From assembly GCA_023268595.1 (NCBI GenBank), contig JALQUD010000050.1:1-6994 (forward strand): a stretch of 6,994 nucleotides of DNA, written 5' to 3'. The notes under the pieces were generated by a model. It saw only the letters and a program-made list of their open reading frames with translations, searched no databases and was not told where the DNA came from. This DNA comes from Candidatus Saccharimonadia bacterium (GTDB taxonomy: Bacteria; Patescibacteriota; Saccharimonadia; Saccharimonadales; UBA4665). Shown here in pieces: positions 1 through 5,654 of the stretch (the stretch's first letter is position 1; each line of letters starts with the position of its first letter). The translations under genes were made by a program, and so were the position numbers.

Positions 1-1
1 C

Positions 2-535
2 GGATCCCGGTTATTCTTCAACGATCAGCGCAAGTTCGGCTGGATGCGGCTGCTGCCGACGGCGGAGGTGCCGCAGATCGACTTCTTTCAGAAAGTCGGC
101 CCGGAGCCGTTGGAGACGGCTTTCACCTGGCAGGTGCTCAAAGAGCGGCTGCTCAGACGCAAGAACACTAACATCAAGGCGGCGTTGCTTGACCAGACGG
201 TAGTGGCCGGAGTCGGCAACATCTATGCCGATGAATCACTCTGGGGAGCGCGACTGCACCCCACGACGTTGGTGTGTTATCTGACCGACGACGATTACCG
301 CCACCTGCACAAGGCATTGGTCGATATTCTGAAGCTGTCCATTTCCAAGGGCGGTAGCACAGACCAGCATTATGTCGATGCCGAGGGTAAGCCGGGCAAG
401 TATCTGACGTTCGCCAGCGTTTTTTGCCGCGAAGGGCAGCCGTGTCCACGATGCGGTGCCATCATAGAAAAGACTAAAGTCGCCGGCCGGGGCACGCACA
501 CCTGTCCGGTCTGCCAGGTAGCAAAGTCCAGCTAG
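2..535 (+). CDS. mutM: Formamidopyrimidine-DNA glycosylase (Fpg/MutM), 5'-truncated by the window edge
   Basis: Bifunctional DNA glycosylase/AP lyase that removes oxidised purines such as 8-oxoguanine during base excision repair in the cytoplasm. The reading frame is open from base 2 and already reads as Fpg there (FFNDQRKFGW), so the ATG at 44 is internal and the true start lies left of the window. 177 residues are visible; the family is about 270 long, so roughly 95 N-terminal residues are missing, including the catalytic Pro and Glu at the N terminus. Visible parts are the helix-two-turn-helix domain, with GVGNIYADESLW holding the conserved DNA-contacting Asn, and the C-terminal zinc finger, with CPRC and CPVC as the four zinc ligands and VAGRGTH carrying the lesion-loop Arg. 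The stop is TAG at 533-535. An extra Cys (codon 425-427) replaces the residue usually Gly or Gln just before the finger. Identity is very secure; only the N terminus is unseen. Confidence 0.96.
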   Translation, partial: GSRLFFNDQRKFGWMRLLPTAEVPQIDFFQKVGPEPLETAFTWQVLKERLLRRKNTNIKAALLDQTVVAGVGNIYADESLWGARLHPTTLVCYLTDDDYRHLHKALVDILKLSISKGGSTDQHYVDAEGKPGKYLTFASVFCREGQPCPRCGAIIEKTKVAGRGTHTCPVCQVAKSS

Positions 536-549
536 TCTGGTGCGCCATC

Positions 550-558
550 TGATATACT
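550..558 (+). promoter_or_regulatory. Candidate extended -10 promoter for the GH18-like gene and holA
   Basis: TG (550-551), one base, then TATACT (553-558) forms an extended -10 element with a single mismatch to TATAAT. No convincing -35 lies 17 bases upstream, which is usual for extended -10 promoters. Transcription would begin near 565, leaving a leader of about 27 bases that contains the ribosome-binding site at 581-586. The 9-mer CATCTGATA here (546-554) recurs in the same position relative to the candidate truB promoter. It is predicted from sequence only. Confidence 0.5.
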
Positions 559-580
559 TCGTGTGCTTAATCAAATAAGA

Positions 581-586
581 GAGGGG
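581..586 (+). promoter_or_regulatory. Shine-Dalgarno site that fixes the GTG start at 592
   Basis: GAGGGG, in the purine run AAGAGAGGGG, ends 5 bases before the GTG at 592-594. No in-frame ATG lies closer. This spacing and the immediately following basic residues plus hydrophobic segment (a signal/anchor pattern) support GTG as the start codon. Confidence 0.7.
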
Positions 587-591
587 TTGCC

Positions 592-1698
592 GTGCTAAAA
601 CCACAGGCACGCCGGTGGGGGTTCAAACGGATAACTGCGGCCGTGGCCGTACTGATATTCGCCGGTGTCGGAACATACCTGCTGGCTTCCAGCCGTGCTG
701 CCACCCCCGATACTTCACGGCAGCGGCCGGGTACGCAGGACGGGCGTCCTGTGCCTTCCGCGGGTGGCATCAAGGCAGGGACTTCGGGCAACCCGCTTCT
801 GACACCACTGGCTACCGGCCTCACGCCGTACGCCTATTTGCCGTATGGCGGCGTATCCATGGCGGATTACGGTGAGCGTGTCGGCACTGACCAATTTCAT
901 GCCGCATTCATACTCGGCGCCGGCTGTACGCCGGCCTGGGACGGGCGGACGGAGCTTGGTCTGACGAGCCAGCGGGGTAGGGCGGTGGCAGCAGACATCC
1001 GTTCCGTGCGTGATCGTGGTGGTGACGTGTCGGTCTCGTTCGGTGGTGAAAGCGGTACCGAATTATCAAACTCCTGCACCGACCCCAGGGCACTTCAGGC
1101 TGCATACCAATCGGTCATAGACACCTATGAGCTGACGCACATAAACTTTGACATCGAGTACGATAGCGAGTCAAACCAGGCGGCGATGGCCCGCCGTGTC
1201 CAGGCCGCCAAGGACTTGCAGGATGCTAATCCGGGCCTGCTTATCTCGTTGACGGTGCCGGTGGGCCCGCAAGGATTGGTCGATGGCGGCTTGAACACGC
1301 TTAAGCGGTTCCGCGATGCCGGAGTGAAAGTATCGAATGTCGGCATCATGGCTATGATCTTCGGCCAGTCATCGGGCCGGCAGTCCGATGTCATCAAGAC
1401 AGCCGTTGAAGGTACGGTACGTCAGATGCAGTCAATGTATCCGGGCATCAGCCAACAGGAAGCTCACCGGGCGGTGAATCTGATCGTTCTGCTTGGCGAT
1501 AATACCGGTGGAGAAACATTCACCGTGGCAGATGCCGTGACGATCCGGCAATTCATTCGTGACAAGGGCATCGGTACCTGGGGATACTGGTCGGCTAACC
1601 GCGATAAACCCTGTGGCGTCGACGGCGCCGATCTCAAGCAGGATACCTGTAGCGGCGTCAGCCAGGAAGCCGGCCAGTTCGGTAAACTCCTGCGATGA
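592..1698 (+). CDS. Exported glycoside hydrolase family 18 (chitinase-like) protein
   Basis: 368 residues. A basic N terminus (RRWGFKR) and a hydrophobic stretch at residues 13-32 form a signal peptide or membrane anchor. SSRAAT after it could be a signal peptidase site, so the enzyme domain should lie outside the cytoplasm. A Ser/Pro/Gly-rich linker (about 37-75) leads to a GH18-type TIM barrel. Recognisable parts are FILGAGCTPAWDG (107-119), the SxGG motif VSFGGESG (148-155), the catalytic strand NFDIE (185-189) with the acid Glu189 and Asp187, MAMIFG (253-258) and the closing WSANRDKPC (333-341). Family members cleave beta-1,4-GlcNAc bonds in chitin or related glycans. Two positions deviate: the first acidic residues of DxxDxDxE are Thr182 and Asn185, and the usual Asp-Tyr of MAMDYG is Ile-Phe. 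Substrate or activity may therefore differ. Cys112, 162, 341 and 353 could form disulfides. The start is GTG with a good ribosome-binding site. The TGA stop overlaps the holA start by 4 bases, implying coupled translation. The fold call is strong; chitin as substrate is only inferred. Confidence 0.85.
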   Translation: MLKPQARRWGFKRITAAVAVLIFAGVGTYLLASSRAATPDTSRQRPGTQDGRPVPSAGGIKAGTSGNPLLTPLATGLTPYAYLPYGGVSMADYGERVGTDQFHAAFILGAGCTPAWDGRTELGLTSQRGRAVAADIRSVRDRGGDVSVSFGGESGTELSNSCTDPRALQAAYQSVIDTYELTHINFDIEYDSESNQAAMARRVQAAKDLQDANPGLLISLTVPVGPQGLVDGGLNTLKRFRDAGVKVSNVGIMAMIFGQSSGRQSDVIKTAVEGTVRQMQSMYPGISQQEAHRAVNLIVLLGDNTGGETFTVADAVTIRQFIRDKGIGTWGYWSANRDKPCGVDGADLKQDTCSGVSQEAGQFGKLLR

Positions 1699-2627
1699 TC
1701 GTGACACTGACCGGTGCCAACAGTTTCGGCCTCAAGAGTGAGCTGGACTCGATCGTCGCCGCATTCCTGGCAGACCATGACGAGATGGGCTTGGAGCGGA
1801 TCGACGGGGAAGAGGCCGAGTATGAGCGGCTATATGAATCGTTGACGACGGTTTCGTTCCTGGCTGATGCCAAGCTGGTGGTGATACGGGCGGCAAGCGC
1901 CAACAAGCGTCTGACCGAGCAGGCCGCCGCACTCATGAAGGATATCCCGGAGACCACCGGTCTCGTCTTCGTCGAGCCTAAGCTCGATAAGCGCGGGTCG
2001 TTCTATAAACTACTGAAGAAGCAGACCGATTTCCGCGAATTCAACGAGCTTGACCAGCCGACGGCGACACGCTGGCTGGTTGACCGCGCGAAGCAGAATG
2101 GCGGATCCATTTCACCGGGTGATGCACGCTATCTGGTCGACCGGATCGGTCTGGACCAGCGTGCCCTGTCGAATGAGATCGACAAGCTGTGTCTGTATGA
2201 CTCCAACGTGACCCGTCAGACGATCGACACCATGACCGAGCGGACTCCACAGAGTACCGTGTTCGAATTATTGGAGGCCGCGTTCAGCGGCAATACCAAA
2301 CGGGCCATGGCGTTGTATGACGAGCAGCGCGCCATGAAAGTGGAGCCGCAGCAGATCATCGCCATGCTGGCCTGGCAGCTGCATATAATCGCGCTGATAA
2401 AGACTGCCGGCAAACGCACGCCGGACCAGGTCGCCAAGGAGGCTAAGCTGAGCCCATACGTGGTCAAGAAGTCCGTCACGATAGCCAATAAGATTCCTGC
2501 CACGGAATTCAAGCGCTTGCTACAGAAGTTGCTGAGCATCGACACCCGTCTCAAGCGTGAATCACTTGATGCCGATGAGGCGCTCAGAACGTACCTGCTG
2601 CAGCTGGGTTCCCCGTCGAGGGGGTAG
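1695..2627 (+). CDS. holA: DNA polymerase III delta subunit (clamp loader)
   Basis: 310 residues, close to the usual 310-345. Delta is the clamp-loader subunit that opens the sliding beta clamp so it can be placed on primed DNA at the replication fork. The AAA+-like N-terminal domain lacks a functional Walker A, as expected for delta. Its typical strand pattern is visible in LADAKLVVIR (56-65) and FVEPKLDKRGSFYKLLKK (92-109). Domain II carries the Leu/Glu-rich helix LSNEIDKLCLY (158-168), and the collar domain begins at STVFELLEAAFSGNTKRAM (187-205) and runs to the end (LRTYLLQL). The ATG at 1695 overlaps the upstream TGA by 4 bases (ATGA), so translation is probably coupled to the GH18-like gene and both share the promoter near 553. 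The stop is followed after 40 bases by a terminator. rpsT lies next door in the opposite orientation; holA and rpsT are also neighbours in Bacillus and related bacteria, which supports the call. Confidence 0.93.
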   Translation: MIVTLTGANSFGLKSELDSIVAAFLADHDEMGLERIDGEEAEYERLYESLTTVSFLADAKLVVIRAASANKRLTEQAAALMKDIPETTGLVFVEPKLDKRGSFYKLLKKQTDFREFNELDQPTATRWLVDRAKQNGGSISPGDARYLVDRIGLDQRALSNEIDKLCLYDSNVTRQTIDTMTERTPQSTVFELLEAAFSGNTKRAMALYDEQRAMKVEPQQIIAMLAWQLHIIALIKTAGKRTPDQVAKEAKLSPYVVKKSVTIANKIPATEFKRLLQKLLSIDTRLKRESLDADEALRTYLLQLGSPSRG

Positions 2628-2667
2628 TCCGATGGACGAGTGGTTGGTGCACTGGCAACGAAAATGA

Positions 2668-2697
2668 AAAACGGACCGTCCTGGGACGGTCCGTTTT
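2668..2697. terminator. Bidirectional intrinsic terminator between holA and rpsT
   Basis: A perfect 13-bp stem: bases 2668-2680 pair with 2685-2697 around the 4-base loop CTGG (2681-2684). The GC-rich core (ACGGACCGTC / GACGGTCCGT) is flanked by A-runs on the left and TTTT on the right, so a U-tract follows the hairpin in both directions. It lies 40 bases after the holA stop and 31 bases after the rpsT stop, exactly between the two convergent genes. It can end transcripts from both sides. Confidence 0.93.
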
Positions 2698-2728
2698 ATG
2701 AGTCAGCGCGTGTGCGCAACTAGCGTAA

Positions 2729-3136
2729 CTATTTGTCGGCCTTCTTGGCAGCCGGCTTCTTGGCTGCGGCTGGCTTCTTAGCGGCAGGAGCCTTCTTGGC
2801 AGCTGCAGGCTTGGCAGCGGCTTTGGCTTTTGGTGCGGCCTTCTTGGCGGCTGGCTTGTCGGCGGCTACGGTTGCCGTGCCGGCGGCTTTGGCGGCCTTG
2901 GCCAGCTGGGCCTTCTGGCGGGCGGCCTTGTTCTTGTGCAGGATGCCCTTCTTGACGGCCTGGTCAAGGTTGCTCTGAGCTTCGCTCAGCTTGGCTGCAG
3001 CGTCTTTTTCGCCGCCGGTGATGGCGCGGTGGAATGACTTGAGCGCGGTACGCAGGCTGCGCTTGGTCTTGACGTTGCGGATGGTAGCTTTTTCGGCTAC
3101 ACGGACACGCTTCTTAGCGGACTTGATGATTGGCAT
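2729..3136 (-). CDS. rpsT: 30S ribosomal protein S20 with a long Lys/Ala/Pro-rich C-terminal tail
   Basis: 135 residues; ordinary S20 is about 85-90. S20 binds 16S rRNA and helps early 30S assembly. Residues 1-85 are a canonical S20: N-terminal IKSAKKR, SLRTALKSF (27-35), EAQSNLDQAVKKGILHKNKA (52-71) and the basic helix after it. Residues 86-135 are an added tail made almost only of Ala, Lys and Pro, with recurring PAAKK and AAAKK units and no acidic residues except near its ends. It resembles the tails of histone H1-like and mycobacterial HupB-type proteins. The start ATG (3136-3134) has a Shine-Dalgarno site TGAGGA (3149-3144 on the minus strand) 7 bases upstream. A strong-looking promoter lies at 3226-3198, giving a leader of about 55 bases, and a terminator follows the TAG stop. 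The core identity is certain; the tail's role is unknown. Confidence 0.97.
   Translation of the reverse strand: MPIIKSAKKRVRVAEKATIRNVKTKRSLRTALKSFHRAITGGEKDAAAKLSEAQSNLDQAVKKGILHKNKAARQKAQLAKAAKAAGTATVAADKPAAKKAAPKAKAAAKPAAAKKAPAAKKPAAAKKPAAKKADK
2741..2851 (-). repeat. Degenerate repeats encoding the PAAKK units of the S20 tail
   Basis: On the plus strand the 12-mer CTTCTTGGCAGC or close variants occurs at 2741, 2756, 2774, 2792 and 2840. The spacing is irregular but always a multiple of three (15, 18, 18, 48), so the reading frame is preserved. Each copy encodes Ala-Ala-Lys-Lys in the tail of S20. Slippage or unequal recombination between copies could change tail length between strains; that is an inference. 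Confidence 0.75.
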
Positions 3137-3197
3137 TAATGATTCCTCACTTATTGATCAAATTAGCTACTGACGCTTCTATTACAATCAGAAGAGA

Positions 3198-3226
3198 ACT
3201 ATACAGATTTTACATCTGTTTGTAAA
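3198..3226 (-). promoter_or_regulatory. rpsT promoter with a 6-bp inverted repeat in its spacer
   Basis: Read on the minus strand, -35 TTTACA (3226-3221) and -10 TATAGT (3203-3198) are separated by exactly 17 bases. Each matches its sigma-70 consensus at four or five of six positions. Transcription should start near 3191, about 55 bases before the S20 ATG. The spacer holds a perfect inverted repeat: ACAGAT (3203-3208) and ATCTGT (3214-3219) around 5 bases. This could be an operator, or chance in an A/T-rich stretch. Confidence 0.72.
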
Positions 3227-3417
3227 GGGTAACACCGTTGATGGTGCTTACGGTGCACCTGCTATTGCCGGTATCGCTGCCGTGCGCCGGTTCTTGCTAT
3301 GCTCATGCTTAGTATGCTACGCTGTGACCAAGTAGTCAAAAATAACGATTCTCGCCCACTTGATTCGCAGGGTACAGGCATAAAAACATAAGTAGAGGAC
3401 AGCGCGGTTCGAACTCC
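3227..3417. other. Divergent intergenic region upstream of the DHH-like gene
   Basis: About 190 bases without a supported gene. It contains short inverted repeats (CACCGT 3233-3238 with ACGGTG 3250-3255; palindrome GGTGCACC 3252-3259; palindrome GTTCGAAC 3407-3414) and the candidate rightward promoter near 3295-3318. The leader of the rightward gene would be about 90-110 bases. The only Shine-Dalgarno-like stretch, AGAGGA (3394-3399), ends 18 bases before the ATG at 3418, which is farther than normal. No recognised riboswitch or tRNA was seen. Confidence 0.5.
3295..3318 (+). promoter_or_regulatory. Candidate -10 elements for the DHH-like gene
   Basis: The hexamer TATGCT occurs twice, at 3298-3303 and 3313-3318. 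The first copy is preceded by TG and one base (3295-3297), making an extended -10. No good -35 is visible for either. One or both could drive the gene starting at 3418, with a start site near 3310 or 3325. Evidence is weak and rests on short motifs. Confidence 0.35.
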
Positions 3418-5616
3418 ATGGACAACCCAAAGCAACACGTCATCGACACCCTAAAAGAGGCGAATAACATCCTGGTGACGGTCAAGAATGGCCCGACCAT
3501 CGACCAGTTGGCCGCCTGTATCGCCCTGACGCTGGTTATCAATGAACTCGGTAAGCATGGCACGGCCGTCTTCAGTGGACAGGTTCCGGCTGCCTTGGAT
3601 TTCCTGGAACCCGATAAGACTATCGAGAAGAATACTGACTCGTTACAGGACTTCATCATCTCGCTGGACAAGGCAAAGGCCGACAAGCTGCGGTACAAGA
3701 TCGAAGACACGGTGGTTAAGATTTTCATCACGCCGTATCGGACATCATTAAGCCCGGCAGATCTGAACTTCGAGCCTGGCGATTTTAACGTCGACGTAGT
3801 GGTGGCGCTTGGCATACATAATCAGGATGATGTGGATACCGCCATCACCGAGCACGGGCGCATCCTGCATGATGCCACGGTGCTGAGCGTCAATAACCAG
3901 GGTGGCCCAAGCCAGGACCTGGGCAGTATCGCTTGGATTGACGAGAACGCTAGCAGCCTGTCGGAGATGATTTCCGAGATCGCTAACGACCTTGGCAAGG
4001 AAGATGCTATCGACAACCAGGTGGCTACCGCCTTGCTGACCGGTATCGTGGCCGAGACCGAGCGGTTCGGCAACAACAAGGTCACGCCTGAGACCATGCA
4101 AGTCGCTTCACGGCTATTGACGGCCGGCGCTAACCAGGAATTGGTATCAGCCAAGCTGAGTGAGCCTGAACCGCTACCCGAGCCGATGCCGCAAGCCGCC
4201 GACGAACAGCAACTGGACGGACTTCCGCAGATGGAAGCGGCCGCTGACGATGCCACCAATGATGATGGTGGTGCGTTGCAGATCGAGCACACCGACGAGC
4301 CAGTGTCGCCGTTCGCCCAGGAGAACGCTGATTTTGACATTCCTCAGCTGGAGGGCCAGCAAGAGAACCACGACGAGGGGCAAGGAGATGGCCAGCACCA
4401 GGACCAGTCCGCCAATGCCGATATCATCGACCTCAACCAACTCAACGGCATGGATGCCCAGCCTGAATCCGGACCGCCTTTGGAAGGCCAGCCGGATACA
4501 TCCGATACGCACGATACGCAAGGGGAGGAGCAGCCGTCTTTTTCTCAGCCGCCCCTCGAAGCTGAGGGTACGGCGGCCAATTCCGAATCAGTACAGACCA
4601 CCGAAGGTGAGCCCACTCCAGAGCCAGAACAGACAGACCCGTGGAAGGAAGAGCAGGCGGACCAGCTCTCCAGCGTATTAGCCGAGGCTAACCAGGCGCT
4701 TGAATCCCAGACCGACATCCAGCAAGCGCAGGAGCCGTCGCACGATGAGGCGGCTGAAGCCGCAGAGCGACAGCGGCAGGAAGAAGAGCAGCAGCGTCAG
4801 GCGCAAGAGCAGCGTCGCCTGGAAGAAGAGCAACGTAGACAGGCTGAAGCCGTCGCGGAGCAGGCTGAAGAGAAGGCAGCGCTTGATTACCTGAAAGACC
4901 GGCAGGTCGATACGCATCCGCGTGCATTCGTCGAGCCGCTTAAGCGCCGGGCCGTGGAACCGTTGCACCGCCAGGAAGAGCTTAACGACAGCCATGACAT
5001 GGCCGGTATGGAGAACTCGGCGTATTCCTTTGAGCCGCCGACATTGGGTGGAACGCTCACCGCCAACCTGCCAAACGAACGTGCCGCCAGCTCGCTGGAC
5101 AAACAGGCGGCCGACCACCAGGCGCATGCTCCCATCCTGCACCATGGTCATGCTGCGCCACGCCAGTTGATTGACACGACGCCAGCCGCACCGCGCCGGG
5201 ATGACCGTGCTCAACAGCCGGTAGACGCTGCACCTACTGATGCGACCGATTCACTCCTGCCCACGCTTGAGCCGTTGCCGGCCGGTGCCTCGTCTGGTGC
5301 CGTAGTCGGTGAGTCATCTGAGTCGGAAGAAGCCCCGCAAGCACCGGAGCAGTTCGTCGACTCTTTGCCGCAGGCACCAACACCGACGCTGACACAGCTG
5401 GAGCAGCAGGTCCAGGAGCAAAAGACTGCGGCCGCTCCGGATACGGATGGCGCGGCGGCTCCGCAGGACGATTCCGGCCAGACCGCCAGTCTGATCACGC
5501 CGTTGGCTCAGGCTCCGGCACCGGCAGCTCCGGCCGCTACCCGGCCGCTCCCGACGCCGGTCGCCGGCTCGACGCCGCCTCCGGCTCCGCCGCCCGTCCA
5601 AGCGGCCATGCGTTAA
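3418..5616 (+). CDS. DHH-family-like pseudoenzyme (NrnA-like fold) with a ~480-residue low-complexity tail
   Basis: 732 residues. Residues about 8-247 follow the order of elements of NrnA-type DHH phosphoesterases, which cut nanoRNA, pAp or cyclic dinucleotides. The metal-binding signatures are replaced. The expected HxxPDxDAxGS is NGPTIDQLAAC (24-34). The Asp of the ALD strand is Gly132 (VVVALG). The DHH triad is Asn159-Asn160-Gln161 (VLSVNNQGGPS). GIxTDTGxF is GIVAETERFG (209-218). The helix WIDENASSLSEMI and the segment VTPETMQVASRLLTAGAN keep the family pattern. Catalysis is therefore unlikely. The tail has an acidic Q/E/D/P-rich part (about 248-440), a highly charged Gln/Glu/Arg helix likely to form a coiled coil (about 441-490), a mixed linker with a His cluster (about 565-580), and a Pro/Ala-rich end (600-732). 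No signal peptide or membrane segment is seen. ATG 3418 is the first normal start codon after the in-frame stop at 3361; its ribosome-binding site is poor. truB follows, the position nrnA often takes. Function is unknown; binding or scaffolding is an inference. Confidence 0.72.
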   Translation: MDNPKQHVIDTLKEANNILVTVKNGPTIDQLAACIALTLVINELGKHGTAVFSGQVPAALDFLEPDKTIEKNTDSLQDFIISLDKAKADKLRYKIEDTVVKIFITPYRTSLSPADLNFEPGDFNVDVVVALGIHNQDDVDTAITEHGRILHDATVLSVNNQGGPSQDLGSIAWIDENASSLSEMISEIANDLGKEDAIDNQVATALLTGIVAETERFGNNKVTPETMQVASRLLTAGANQELVSAKLSEPEPLPEPMPQAADEQQLDGLPQMEAAADDATNDDGGALQIEHTDEPVSPFAQENADFDIPQLEGQQENHDEGQGDGQHQDQSANADIIDLNQLNGMDAQPESGPPLEGQPDTSDTHDTQGEEQPSFSQPPLEAEGTAANSESVQTTEGEPTPEPEQTDPWKEEQADQLSSVLAEANQALESQTDIQQAQEPSHDEAAEAAERQRQEEEQQRQAQEQRRLEEEQRRQAEAVAEQAEEKAALDYLKDRQVDTHPRAFVEPLKRRAVEPLHRQEELNDSHDMAGMENSAYSFEPPTLGGTLTANLPNERAASSLDKQAADHQAHAPILHHGHAAPRQLIDTTPAAPRRDDRAQQPVDAAPTDATDSLLPTLEPLPAGASSGAVVGESSESEEAPQAPEQFVDSLPQAPTPTLTQLEQQVQEQKTAAAPDTDGAAAPQDDSGQTASLITPLAQAPAPAAPAATRPLPTPVAGSTPPPAPPPVQAAMR

Positions 5617-5619
5617 ACC

Positions 5620-5629
5620 GCGATATCGC
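5620..5629. repeat. 10-bp palindrome between the DHH-like gene and truB
   Basis: GCGATATCGC is a perfect palindrome 3 bases after the TAA stop of the upstream gene and covers the -35 region of the candidate truB promoter. It could be an operator for that promoter or a chance palindrome. It is too short and lacks a U-tract, so it is not a terminator. Confidence 0.4.
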
Positions 5630-5638
5630 TTCCGCATC

Positions 5639-5647
5639 TGATACAAT
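5639..5647 (+). promoter_or_regulatory. Candidate extended -10 promoter of truB, giving a leaderless mRNA
   Basis: TG (5639-5640), one base, then TACAAT (5642-5647) is an extended -10 with one mismatch to TATAAT. The start site expected 7 bases on is about 5654, next to the ATG at 5655. The upstream ATG at 5646 would lie inside the -10 hexamer and could not be translated from this promoter. There is no Shine-Dalgarno sequence in the whole gap after 5616, which fits a leaderless start. Confidence 0.5.
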
Positions 5648-5654
5648 GACTGCC

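Noticed and set aside
236..610. Minus-strand frame across the 3' end of mutM and the intergenic gap
   Set aside because: Shadow of the secure mutM frame; no family similarity and no start signals.
2632..2667. 11-codon frame starting 5 bases after holA
   Set aside because: Very short, no ribosome-binding site of its own, and it runs into the terminator stem.
2741..2851. Short recurring 12-mers considered as a CRISPR-like or intergenic repeat array
   Set aside because: Spacing is irregular and always in multiples of three, and the repeats lie inside the S20 coding sequence as PAAKK units.
2733..2978. Ala/Leu-rich hydrophobic plus-strand frame opposite rpsT
   Set aside because: It is the complement of the Ala/Lys codon repeats of the S20 tail; the hydrophobic look is a by-product and there is no ribosome-binding site.
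3241..3312. 23-codon hydrophobic reading frame (MVLTVHLLL...)
   Set aside because: Only a weak, distant purine run precedes it, it overlaps the candidate promoter of the next gene, and nothing supports translation.
3401..3417. GGTTCGAACTCC resembles a tRNA T-loop
   Set aside because: The flanking bases do not form the 5-bp T-stem, and no acceptor, D or anticodon arm can be built upstream.
3336..5646. Several long minus-strand open frames opposite the 3418-5616 gene
   Set aside because: They arise from the biased codon composition of the real gene, lack ribosome-binding sites and show no recognisable family patterns, while the plus strand has a clear domain.
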